The notes below the pieces were generated by a model, which saw only the letters and a list, made by a program, of their open reading frames with translations, did no database searches and was not told the origin of the DNA. A DNA stretch of 64,000 nucleotides from assembly GCF_010093595.1 (NCBI RefSeq), contig NW_022985439.1:2562479-2626478 (forward strand), read 5' to 3'. The translations under genes and the position numbers were made by a program. This document shows, in pieces, positions 31,571 through 42,300 of this stretch (positions are counted from its first letter, which is position 1; every line of letters starts with the position of its first letter). Origin of the DNA: Mytilinidion resinicola. Its lineage: Eukaryota > Ascomycota > Dothideomycetes > Mytilinidiales > Mytilinidiaceae.

Positions 31571-31766
31571 CATGAAAAAGGTGGCACTCTACAACGTGCA
31601 CATGTCTACCACTGCTTGGGGTGCTTCAATACATTTTCAGGAATCTAGACGGAATAGAAGCTCTCCACTCTGAACTATGTGGAAACTCGTTGAAGCACCT
31701 CAAGCAGTGGTAGACAGGTGCACCTATAAGACGGCGTGGTTGATCAGTGTTAACAGAAAGTGGCAG
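31571..31766. mobile_element. MITE-like long-inverted-repeat element, copy B
   Basis: The second copy of the element at 14256-14469, in the same orientation, about 196 bp. It shares CATGAAAAAGGTGGCAC, CCACTGCTTGGG, CATTTTCAGGAAT, CTATGTGGAAACTCGTTG and GCAGTGGTAGACAGGTG in the same order. The left arm lacks about 14 bp present in copy A (the ACTCTGCCCG segment). The right terminus is altered: instead of an inverted end it finishes AAGTGGCAGTCTAC, a direct echo of GTGGCACTCTAC in its own left end. It lies about 100 bp upstream of the hypothetical gene on the minus strand, in its promoter region. Confidence 0.7.
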
Positions 31767-32248
31767 TCTACGAATCCGTGAAGTATACACACACTTTTTC
31801 TGTGCTTGTGTGCGCATGTCTGGCACCGTTTGAGGTCCTCCAGTATGCTATTGTTATTGATGAAATACTAGCTTTGGCAGGTCTGATAGCTCTCCGGGCC
31901 AACTCAAACAGACTTTTTTCCTGCCTAGCATGGGGGTGACGAGAATTACTTACCTCATTCGGTGGCTTGAAAATGTCTCGAAGGCCGCCACGTGGTGGTG
32001 ACATGAAGCTGAGGCTCTGGGTTAAGCTAGACAGAGAGGTAAAGATGAAAGCAGGATAGTAGCAGATCACGTGAATTCACTAAAGGTACTTGTGGCTAGC
32101 ACAGATTTCCGAAGAAATTTGCAGGCTGCACAAGATCTTACATACATCTTTTGCGTGTTCAACAGATGCCGAATTAGAATGCAGGATTTGAGAGTGCTTT
32201 TATTGTCTGTACAATTGAAAATCATGCACACTGGCTACCTTCGCCAAC
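31767..32248. other. Intergenic, no gene seen
   Basis: About 480 bp downstream of the ALDH stop. AT-rich, with short frames on both strands but no recognisable product. Confidence 0.5.
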
Positions 32249-34020
32249 TTACCTGATGTTTGTGTGAAGTACTTGCACATCGCAGTATCCTTTGATAGCA
32301 TCCGGTCCACCCTCTAAGCCGATTCCGCTCTCTTTGATGCCGCCATACGGTGCGTGGTTAGTCAGCATTTCCACGCCATTGATGAAGACACTCCCAGCCT
32401 CAAGGCTTTCTGCAATACGCCGGGCACGCGTCTCATCCTTCGACCAGACGTTCCCACCTAGACCCATCTTTGAGTCATTGGCACGTTCAATCACCTCCTC
32501 CTCGTCACTCCAAACTTGAATAGGGAGCATGGGTGCCTACGAAAAATTGTCAGGACTGTCTTGGAATGAGTAGGAAAAAGTGACGTACAAATTGCTCTTC
32601 CGTAACGATCCTAGCGTCGTTCGGTGGATTATCAATCAGCGACGGCTCGGCGTATAGGCCGTTCCCTGGTGCAATGTTTCCTCCGACTGCTACTTTGTAT
32701 CCCTTGTCTTTGACATCATCGTAGATATCTTTCACTTTTGTGAATTGCATCGAGTTCTGAGTGGGTCCAAGGAAGACGTCTGCACCCAAGGGGTCTCCCC
32801 ACTTGACTGCGTTGACGGCTTTAACAGCTGCGGCAAGAAACTTATCGTAGATGTCTTGATGGACGTAGACCCGCTTGACGGTGGCGCAGACCTAGAATGG
32901 TTCAGTAGATTCCTAACCTCTTCCTGGGGAAAGAAAAATACCTGTCCGGAATTAAAGAATGCTCCTCTCACTAACTTGGGAGCTACTTCATCAACGTCTA
33001 TGTCGGGGCAGACGATCGAAGCATCATTTCCTCCACTACATACGTCTTAGTTCTCCTTCCCTCACTTTAACGTTTCTGAGGGAGCTTACAGCTCTAGAAT
33101 CACTCGTTTCAGGGTCTTAGAGGCGGCTTCCATGACCTTTTTCCCTGACGCGACGGATCCGGTGAACGCAATCTTGCCCACATCCGGATGATGTGTGAGC
33201 CATGGCCCCAACCTGTCGTCCCCAGCCAAGACTTGGACAAGCCCGGGTGGAAGAACCTGCTGCGCTATCTCAACAAACTTGAGTGCAGAGTAAGGCGTGA
33301 AGGGGGAAGGCTTGATGATGATAGCGTTTCCAGCTAATAGTGCCGGAATCATCTTTCCACCAACATTCGCAAGTGGGACTGTATTCACGCGGTCAGCATT
33401 CCATTTCATGACTCCAAAGCTAACCCCCCATCACGGCGGGGATTAAGACTACACTCACAGTTCCATGGCAGAATCGCTGCAACGACTCCTACCGGTACCC
33501 ATCGTTTGATGCAGGTTCTGTCTTTGAGCTCTATCACTTCGTCATCGAGTTTCAAATCAACTATCAGACAAAGTGTCAGTACAGGTGGTTCAGGAAAAAA
33601 ACTCGAGGGGAGACTGAACGGTAAAACTCGAATTGGTCAATGATGATCTTGGCTTCCCCATCGGCAAATACGGTCTACCAATGACATTAGCTCTACTCAA
33701 GAATACTCTTCCTCCCCGAAACGCACCGGTTTTCCGTTCTCCTTCAAGAGAAGGTCCCCGAATTCCCGGAAGTGTCGCTTGTACACGTCAAGCACAGCTC
33801 CAACAGTCTTCTTTCGCTCTGCGAGGGTAGTTTTTCGCCACGATTTGAAAGCCGTTCGGGCCGCTTGAACGGCATCATCGACATCCTGCTTCGTAGCTAC
33901 CGGCACATCCCAGAGCTGTTCGCCAGTGGCTGGGTTATGTCCATACGTATGTTCTTTAGCGTCACGGAAACCGCCATTGACGATGTTTTTGAAAGACGTG
34001 AACGATACTTCAGGCGCCAT
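32249..34020 (-). CDS. Aldehyde dehydrogenase (NAD(P)-dependent), seven exons
   Basis: Exons on the minus strand: 34020-33727, 33674-33620, 33560-33459, 33378-33090, 33035-32942, 32891-32589 and 32536-32249; 474 residues. The six introns are 50-80 nt, with GTGCGT, GTTCAG, GTGAGT, GTAAGC, GTATTT and GTACGT donors. All joins keep the ALDH reading: ILPWNFPLANVG (intron 3), ELGGN (intron 4), NSGQVCATVKRVYV (intron 5), EEQFAPMLPIQVW (intron 6). The general base Glu (E246, ELGGN) and nucleophile Cys (C280) are present with the normal spacing of 34. FTGSVASGKKVM and GGIKESGIGLEGG are also standard. The start at 34020 gives MAPEVSFTSFKNIVNGG. It is divergent from the RutA-like gene; malonic semialdehyde or another small aldehyde from pyrimidine breakdown is a possible substrate, by inference only. 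The intron 2 donor (GTTCAG) is weak. Confidence 0.88.
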
Positions 34021-35750
34021 GACTGAAGCAAGAAGAATTCGGAATACCGCAACATTTGAAGTAGGAGAGGGGATATTTGAATAGCACCGAGACACCTCGA
34101 GTCCTGTTCAGGATAAAGGTGACTCCGTTAACCGTTTCAAGCTAGGCGCGGGTTTCTTCTTATCCGTACCGGTAGGGCTGGGTATCAGAATACGGGCAGT
34201 ATTTAATAACGAGGGTCGAGTGCCCGGATCTAGCGGGCAAACTCTTCCAACAACTACCCTAATAATGTGAGAGACGGAGTTAACGGAAGCTTAGAACCTC
34301 GTGAATTCGCTCGCTTTGCGTAGGTGAGGTCGTGGCCTGTAGAGGAGGTTGGATGCTCAGTAAACGATTTCGCGTTCCGTGTTCCGCATTCCGCCGCCTC
34401 GGGCCGGTCCGGGAAATGTCTAGTTTTAGAGTACAAAGAGAAGAGACATGAGACCTAATTTGAAGCGAGGCCAAATTTTATGAAGCTGCAAGCTAAAAGG
34501 AGATCTACGGTCTGGACTGCTGAGGGGTTAAGTTCAATCACGTGAGATATATGCGAATTTCCAAAATATCCTTCTTCGAGAAACCTCAGAATGCAATGAA
34601 GGAAGGAGAAGTGAGTAGGACTGGAGGGTATGGAAAAGACTGATACAGCTGCACAGGTGTTACTTAATAGATACACCATCTTGCATTTAGCCAAGCTCGC
34701 GAAACAGTATACCAATTGATGAGGCGAATGGTCGGGTTCTTCGACCGTGGCCTGGCTTCTGTAAACTATAACCCTTATAGCACTGTAACTCTAGTATATT
34801 TGATGGTGGAAAAGAGCGGGAGTGGAGATGAGTTCGATGAAGTCGGGAACAGAAGTGGGAATTTGCTTTGTCAGCAGCCCGCGATTTTGACCACCATCGA
34901 GACATCACCCGCAGCCTCATCCTTATACCCCTGCTTCCACATCTATCACCACTGCACGCTGCTTCTCTGATAGAGCACCTCAAGTGACCTGCCTGGCTTG
35001 ACCACCTACACTTGGTACGAAACCTATCACCGGATATTCGTGCGTTGCGGCTCTCCTTTCATCTCCGTCCTAGTAAAATAGGGCACACTACTTGCATGGC
35101 AACATTATGATCTGCTAAACGAACAGCATGACCTGCAATAAAGATCTAAGATGCAGTTTCCTGGCCGTGTAATCGTTTAAATTAAAGAATAGTAGAAGAA
35201 ACAGCTCCAGGTCACGTGCTTATATACAATCGGGGGGTGCGTTCGTAAACTTCAGGAAGACCGCTCCTAAACCAGGCGTTGAGGCAGCCTTGACATCACT
35301 TAACATGTGTATACTTCTGAACCGAGGATTTTATAGTTAAGCTCACCCCGCTACTGATAAAAGGACACCGATACATGCGTAGAATACAACAACATGGTGA
35401 AATCCGACACCGACAAACAAGTGTGTCGAACGTGCTCATCAGATTGCCCAATCTCCGCTTCTTAAACCTCGTAATAATTGTAGAGTCAGCCCCACTGGCA
35501 AGCCTTTAGCAATACTACGCTACAGATCATCGGGCGGAAGACAGCCGATGATGCTTATCACAGATCGGGGACGAGCAAGACCACCCGATAGCACTACTCA
35601 AGACACATATAAAGCTCCATTTAGCCCTCCTATACTTGTCAAGATTAGTTGTACTCCCCTTTCAACCATAACGTCTTCACAGCATATTGCAAGCTCCTCC
35701 TCACGACTACATACCCCCACTTATCGCACCAACACGTGACCAAATCAGCA
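34021..35750. promoter_or_regulatory. Divergent promoter region of ALDH and RutA-like genes
   Basis: 1.7 kb between two divergent start codons. It holds CACGTG motifs at about 34539, 35215 and 35734, the last within 20 bp of the RutA-like ATG. No gene was recognised; the longest frame (34687-34983, minus) is basic and featureless. Confidence 0.4.
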
Positions 35751-37084
35751 ATGGCACCCAACCTGGACATTGGAATCTTCATCCCCATCGGCAACGATGG
35801 ATGGCTGATCTCCACCACCGCGCCGCGCTACATGCCCTCTTTCGAGCTAAATAAGCAAGTTGTGCAGAAGGCGGAGAGCTACGGCTTCGATTTCGCTCTA
35901 TCTATGATCAAGCTTCGGGGCTTCGGTGGCGTTACCGAACACTGGGATCACAACCTTGAGAGCTTTACACTAATGGCTGGCATTGCGGCGGTGACGAAGA
36001 AGATCAAGCTGTTTGCGAGTACAGCGATCCTAACACTACCACCGGCGATTTGCGCAAGGATGGCGGTGACCATTGATAGCATTGCGCCGGAGCGGTTCGG
36101 TGTGAGTTGCGTTCTTCTTGAGATATATCACCTCAATTGAGCCTTGCACTTGGAACAGTTGATACTGACGGCATCTCGATAGGTCAACATCGTGACCGGG
36201 TGGCAAGCAGCTGAGTATGAACAAATGGGCGTCTGGCCGGGCAACAAGTACTTCGGCTACCGCTACGACTACGCTCAGGAGTACGTGCAGGTCATGAAAG
36301 ACCTCTGGGGAAATGGCGTCAGCAACTTCAAGGGCACCCACTTCCAGATGGAAGACTGCAAGCTTAGCCCGAAGCCAACGGGCAAGATTCCAATTATCGC
36401 TGCTGGCCAGAGCGATCGAGGAACCAAATTCGCGAGCGAGTTCGCCGATTATAACTTCACGAGCGGAAAAGGAATCAATACGCCCACTGCTTTCAAAGAA
36501 ACGCACCTGAGGTTGATTGAGGCGGCGAAGAGCACGGGGAGGGATGTGGGCGGTTTGGTGAGCTTGCTTTGCCGAGTCGTGCAATCCGTAATCTATTAAT
36601 ACATTTGTTGATCCCGCTTATAGGTATTAATGATGTGCATTCCTGATGAGACGGACGAGAAGGCATGGGCGAAGTGGAACCTGTATCGCGAAGGAACTGA
36701 CTACGATGCTCTAGCTTGGGTTAAGGGCCAGACGAGCCAAGGTAATAACCACCGCTTTTTGCTCAAGCAGTGTCTCCCTCACGCCTACTCTATCTATCTA
36801 GACGCTAACTGGCTACCTCAGACAAGCAAAAAGACGCCCGCGCCACTGCGTCTCGCCTGACCGCATCCGACCCCAACGGCGATCTCGTCAACATGAATGG
36901 TGGCACCCTTGTCGGCAGCTACGAAAGCATCGCCAGGATGCTCGACGAGATTGCAGAAGTTGAATACGTCAAAGGGGTCATGTTGACTTTCGACGACTTC
37001 TTGGTGGGGCTAGATCAGTTCGGCAAGTATATCCAGCCTCTAATGAAGTCGAGATCAAAGGTAAATGGTGTCAACGGTGCGTAA
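35751..37084 (+). CDS. rutA: Pyrimidine monooxygenase, RutA-like (luciferase-like flavin enzyme)
   Basis: A four-exon gene of 368 residues: 35751-36101, 36183-36557, 36624-36741 and 36822-37084. Introns are 81, 66 and 80 nt (GTGAGT/GATAG, GTGAGC/TATAG, GTAATA/CTCAG), with GATACTGAC and GCTAAC branch sites. The product aligns by eye along its whole length with bacterial Rut[106 protein letters not shown]. Family knowledge: RutA uses FMN and O2 to open the uracil ring between N3 and C4, giving ureidoacrylate; a reductase supplies FMNH2. The introns and ATG context (CAGCAATGGC) show a true nuclear gene. The very bacterial-like sequence suggests ancient transfer. A related luciferase-like monooxygenase with another substrate cannot be excluded. 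Confidence 0.85.
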
Positions 37085-37267
37085 TTGGGTAGTCCACATC
37101 CAATACAACGGCAATTTTCGAGATCATCTGCTTTATACTGCTAGTCTTCGGCTTTCAAAAATCAAATTCGCTTTTAAAGCTCTCCGAAAACTTGCTACTG
37201 CTCCTATGTCCGGTCCATATCCTTGAAAATTCCAGGTTTTCGCTTCAGTCGTTTCCGCATCTAGCTC

Positions 37268-37483
37268 CTATCTACCTATGACCCAACTCCTATCCTTAGG
37301 CCGCTGCCAATAATACTCATCAGGTGTGATCTCCCCACGGCAGCCGGGGCAGAGGCCCCTCGTCCGCTCTACAGTTTCCCCTACACGGCGGCATCGGCTT
37401 CTCGAACCATTGGCGCATACAATTTGAATATTTGCGAACCTGTGGCCGCATTCGGAGTAGGCTGTCCATTCGACGGAGCACAT
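37268..37483 (-). CDS. Small Cys-rich putative zinc-binding protein
   Basis: A 71-residue protein starting at the ATG at 37483 (MCSVEWTAYSECGH); the upstream in-frame extension lacks this character. Ligand candidates are C2, C12, H14, C23, C31 and CPGC (45-48), the same spacing as the proteins at 5620 and 29973. The tail is EITPDEYYWQRPKDRSW. AT-rich upstream DNA (TTATTATATATTA near 37607) could hold its promoter. Function unknown. Confidence 0.55.
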   Translation of the reverse strand: MCSVEWTAYSECGHRFANIQIVCANGSRSRCRRVGETVERTRGLCPGCRGEITPDEYYWQRPKDRSWVIGR

Positions 37484-38146
37484 TTTGGTGGCAATGGTAG
37501 ATAAGCAATGTTTCTCTCGCGCGTGTAAGCTAAAAAGTGCTCCAGTGTGGTAGATGGTGTTGAGGTTCGGTATGGTAAAGAAAGAGGGTCTTGAGATTCT
37601 TATTTTGTTATTATATATTACAAAAGATAGAGGAAGAGGCGCGTTGGCGGGGGCAAATACAGCGCAGTGAATGCGTCGAACCCACATTCACGACGCTTCC
37701 TTCACTTCAGAGCCTGGTGCACGTGCCTGGGGCTCTGTGAGTAGGCCCACTCGTCACCTTTCTCGATTTTCATTTGGCTTCTTGAGACTCACGTTGCTAG
37801 AATACCTTTCAAAGACCCTTGCACACTTGTCGACCCAGTTCTTGGAGTCCCTCGATGCACTCTCGGAATTTCGAAGCAACCAGTAGGCATGGCCGGCCAC
37901 GTTGAACGAGGGCCGCTAGATATAGACATGCTAGACGTGTGAATCTTTTACTCTGGATTTATTTCGATACCTCGAAGTGCTAGAAGCAAAGTTTGCAGAG
38001 TATACACACCATCGATGATGAAATACTCTAGGGAGTACTCTGGGGGTTTCTTTTCTCGAGCGGCTTTTTTAACCTACGGTGGATTGCCTCCGTTAAAGTA
38101 GACAAGTTGGAGATGTTGAATCTATCAAAGGACCTAGTACCCCTAC
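37484..38146. other. Intergenic, no gene seen
   Basis: About 660 bp between the small Cys-rich gene and the PhzF gene. Short plus-strand frames (for example 37671-37886) have no family content. Confidence 0.5.
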
Positions 38147-39121
38147 CTACACCCTAATCCTCCCCTCACTAACCACAACCGCCGTCCCACTAATCTCGAT
38201 CTCTTCAATCTTCCCGCCCTCAACCTTGACCTCGACCCCAATCTCACTCCGCCTCCCCATCTCCACCCCCTGCACAATCTTCCACCCTCGCTTCCCACCC
38301 CTCTCCCCTTCCTCCTTCAAACTCAAATACCCCGTCAACGCGCTCGCCGCGCTCCCAGTCGCCGGATCCTCAATCTGCCTCACCATATACCTCGTCCGCA
38401 CCGTCTCAACACCCTGCTCCACCCCCTCCCCCTCCGGGCTACGAACGTAGAAATAAGCACCCATCGGCGCCACATACTCCCACCCCTCATCCAGCAGCCC
38501 CCCGTCCCCCATAATCATCGCCGCCGCATTCCCCAATTTCGCGGCCGCGAGCGCTTCGAGCGAGGCGAGCTCAACCAGCACCCACGTCATCCCCTTGACG
38601 ATACTCACCACCGGAAACGTCTGCTCCGCGCCCACGAATGGCGCTAGGGTAGAGTGCAGCGCTAACAGCCTTGCTGCGGGACAGCGCTGCGCGTGCTCGT
38701 GGTACGTATGCGGCACGATTGCTTCGACGAAGCCCTCCTTCCCGTCTGCGAGGGCGATGGGGATGGGGCCCGCGCCTGGGACTAGGGACTTGAGCACATG
38801 CTGTCGCGGGTTTTGGATGAGTAGGTAGGCGGCTGCGCCAATGGTGGGGTGGCCCGCGAAGAGGATCTCGCGGGTGGAGGTGAAGATGCGGGCGCGTTGG
38901 ATCGCGTGGGTGATGTCTGAATCATCTGGCTGGTGGAGGAAGATGGTCTCGCTGAGATTGAATTCGGATGCGATTGCTTGGAGTTGCGATTGGGTGGGGT
39001 TGTATTCCGAGGTTGGGGGGAGGAAGACGATGGCGAGGGGGTTGCCGGCGAAGCGGGTGGAGGTGAAGACGTCTAGAATTGAGAATTCGAGATCCCGAGT
39101 GTGGGAGGTTGGGAGAGGCAT
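38147..39121 (-). CDS. PhzF-family isomerase-like protein
   Basis: A single-exon, 324-residue protein of the PhzF (phenazine biosynthesis-like) superfamily, diaminopimelate-epimerase fold. Visible motifs: DVFTSTRFAGNPLAIVFLP at the N-terminus with the GNP signature, NLSETIFL holding the catalytic Glu of the family, FAGHPTIGAAAYLL, and EDPATGSAASALTGYL in the second half. Length is as expected (about 280-330). Family knowledge: PhzF of bacteria isomerises DHHA in phenazine synthesis; the widespread fungal and yeast homologues (such as YHI9) have unknown substrates. No phenazine genes are nearby, so a housekeeping isomerase role is more likely. The start matches the family's short N-terminus. 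Confidence 0.85.
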   Translation of the reverse strand: MPLPTSHTRDLEFSILDVFTSTRFAGNPLAIVFLPPTSEYNPTQSQLQAIASEFNLSETIFLHQPDDSDITHAIQRARIFTSTREILFAGHPTIGAAAYLLIQNPRQHVLKSLVPGAGPIPIALADGKEGFVEAIVPHTYHEHAQRCPAARLLALHSTLAPFVGAEQTFPVVSIVKGMTWVLVELASLEALAAAKLGNAAAMIMGDGGLLDEGWEYVAPMGAYFYVRSPEGEGVEQGVETVRTRYMVRQIEDPATGSAASALTGYLSLKEEGERGGKRGWKIVQGVEMGRRSEIGVEVKVEGGKIEEIEISGTAVVVSEGRIRV

Positions 39122-39346
39122 TTTCGCAGTGCGAGGTGGTCTTTGAAGGATGATAGAGTGGAGTGGTGGTGGTTTGGGTTATATAGATGGAGGATGAGTC
39201 ATGATGCTTAGGGCGCATTTGTATTGGTAGAGGAGCTATTAGTCAGACTCTACGGAGGTTAGTTTAAAGAGATTTTTGGGTAGGATATGAGACTATATGG
39301 CTTCAGAATCGAGATAGACCAACTCAAGTCGACCATTCGGACACAT

Positions 39347-42300
39347 CTACTTATCCCTCCTAAATAGAGCCAACACCTCCTCATTCCCACATACGGCCGC
39401 CACATCCAGCGGCGTCATCTGCCTATGATCTTCTTCCCACGGATCCAAACCCATATCGACCAACATCTGAAATAGCTCTTTAATAACATTCTCCGTGTCC
39501 TCCCCTGGCATGTCTTCCACCTCCACTCGCTTCGCAACCACATGCAGCAAGCTCCTCCCCTCGTTATCCTTGGCCATGACATCCGCGCCATTTGCTAAGA
39601 AAACAGTTTCGAACACATTGACTGTTTTTGCAAAGAACTCCGCCAGGGTGATATCACCGTTCAGGAGGAAGTCGTAACTGTTCGGCCTCAGGCTCACGTT
39701 CGCGAAGAAGGCGAACGAGGGCGTTTCGCCGGCGTTATTGCGCGCGTCGATGGCGACACCTTTGTGGAAAGATTCCAACCACAGTTCGTGCGTAGCTGCG
39801 GTTACTGATCTGGAGAAGTAATGCAGCGCGGTATTGCACAACGGGTCCGGTTCCCGCAAGTCAGCGCCAGCATCGACCAGCACACGGATCGCGTCCCAGC
39901 TTTGATCACGGCGGGCGATGTGTAGAGGTTTCCACCCGCTATTGTCGCGGACGTGGATTAAATCTTTGTTTCGTTCAATGAAAAGCTTCAGAGCGCTGAG
40001 GTTACCTGTTTTGCAATTGTCCCAGTCTGCGAGGAGGAGATGAAGGACCCCTTTGCCATCGTTCTCGGTGGCTGTGATGTCGGCTCCGCGGTCCACGAGC
40101 TGAGTGATAAGATTCTGCTTGTCGATAGCGCCATTTTCGAGGGAATACTCTCCAGAATATATACCAGGTCGCCTACACGCTGATAGAAGGAGTGTACGAC
40201 CGCACGGATCTCGATACTCTAACTGTAACGCTGCCTGTGAGAGCAAGGGAGTTACAGTTGCCCCGGGATTCTCCATAATCTGATGGATGATCGTTGTCTT
40301 ATCGTCTAGAATGCGATAAGCATCGGCGCCTTGCTCCAAGAGAAGTTTGACTAGAGCGACGGACTTATTCTTCTGTATTCCGTTGTTACTCACTGATGTC
40401 CCCAGGAATGCAGCCTGGTAAAGAGGGTACATTTTTGAAAACTTGCTGGCGTTTCTGGAGGCCCAGGTTGGGTTGTCGGGCGGTTCTTGCGCATAGGGAA
40501 GGTTGACATCAGCACCGGCAGCAAGGAGACATTGGACAACGTCTAAATTCTGATTCTCTATGGCTTCGATGAGGGGAGGTTTGGATCCGCCATTGACATT
40601 TGCGCCGCGTTCAACGAGGAGCGATATCAGGCGTGGAGTTGTCGTGGCGTAGTAGAGGCAGGTTTTTCCATCTTGATCCGCAGCGTTTGGGTCCGCGCCG
40701 TGTTTCAAAAGTGCCTCGACAAAACGGTCGTTGTCTTTTCGCGTTTCGTTCATACATGTCAAGGCGACATGGAGCGGTGTCTCTCCAATCTCGTTTCGTA
40801 CTTCAGTGTTCGCGCCGCGTTCAAGGAGAAACTCTAGGGCCTCGAACTGCCACCAATGACTTGCTGCGGCAAGGATATGCAGGGACGATGCATTCACTTG
40901 GTCTTGGTAACCACCTCGGGGGCGGTACGAGTGACTTCTCAGCTGAGCATTGATGTCCACACCTAGCTTTTCGACGAGCACCTTGACGACGGGAAGATTA
41001 GGGAGAGCTCTGGCACATGCACCAGGAAGGATGGGTTTGACTTCTCCCACGTTGTAATTTCTCTCCGTCTCCATCGACTTCGCCCACGCAATGTCGTCGT
41101 ACTGCGTCACTCCAGCACCAACTCGTTCGAGAATGTGGGAATAACCTTTGTCAGCCAGCATGTGCGTCGCTGAGCATGCTGCACTAGCTCCAGCAGGGCC
41201 GTGACGGGTAAATTCGACAAAGTCCCACCCTAGTGTCTTGAGCTCCGGTACGATATTCTCATGGCCAAGTACAAGCAATTCATTTACCAACTCGCAGAGA
41301 CCTGTCGAATTCTTTGGCTGTTCCGAGATCTCTTTCACAGTTGCCAAGACCTGATTCGTGGCCTGAGCAAAAGCATCTCGACGTATCCGGGAGTATTGAA
41401 AATTCGGCTTGAACCAGCTACTCTCCTCCTCTCCGACTTTTGAATTCTTAATTTGGTCTTTCTCCAACTCTAACAGCTCTTCGAACATGGGGCCACATGA
41501 CTTTGAGATGGCAAGCTGGAGTGGACAGAGAGTTTGGCGTGGGGATGGAGTCAAGCTCTTAATGCTCACCTCTTGCTTCAAAGCGCGGTCTGAGAGAAGC
41601 CGGACGATCTCACGAACGCGCAGTAGCTCATGCTCGTATTCTACTGCATATACGTTGTCATACCGTTGAGATTCAGGTGTGTTGGTGTCAAGTTTATTTG
41701 GCCGCAGTGGATCACCGATCAGAACGTTTGCGGCGTTAAGTCTTCGCGCTCCAGGAGAAATTGTATCTGTACGCCAGAACATGCGTTCCTCTAGAATTTC
41801 AGCACATACATGAAGCGGTGATCGGCTCAGGTGATCAAGCTTGTCAGCACGTGCACCCGCTTCGAGCAGAATCCGAACCGACTCCGGGAGACCAGCGCGG
41901 CAAGCGTCATGCAATGCAGTTCTCCCTCGGCCGTCGGTGGTTTCGATAAAGCCTAATCGCCCATCTTCTTGATAGCGTTGCACAAGAGATCCAACAATGT
42001 TGCTCTGTCGGTTCCGGGAAGCAACATGTAATGCGCTTTGGCCTTCGATGGTGAGTACGTATGGATCCGCGCTTGCATTGAGTAGTTGCATCACATGATG
42101 TTCGGATAGTGACGCTGCCAGGTGAAGAGGTCGGACTCCGCGATTGTCCCCGTTGTTGACGTTGATAGGATTCGTCTGACCGAGAAAGAACTTCAGAGGC
42201 GAGAAGGCGTGAGAGCCGTCATCCTCAATGATGCCGGCAGCCATGTGTAGCGCATTGTATCCGTCGTGATTTCTTGTCTTCGGAGAAACGCCAAGCTGTA

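Noticed and set aside
30817..31573. Long Arg/Pro/Ser-rich frames overlapping the hypothetical gene at 30630-31472
   Set aside because: They are out-of-phase shadows of a GC-rich coding region; the 280-residue frame has the sensible composition.
38147..39121. Phenazine biosynthesis cluster around the PhzF gene
   Set aside because: No other phenazine-pathway gene is nearby, and PhzF-like proteins are widespread in fungi without phenazines.
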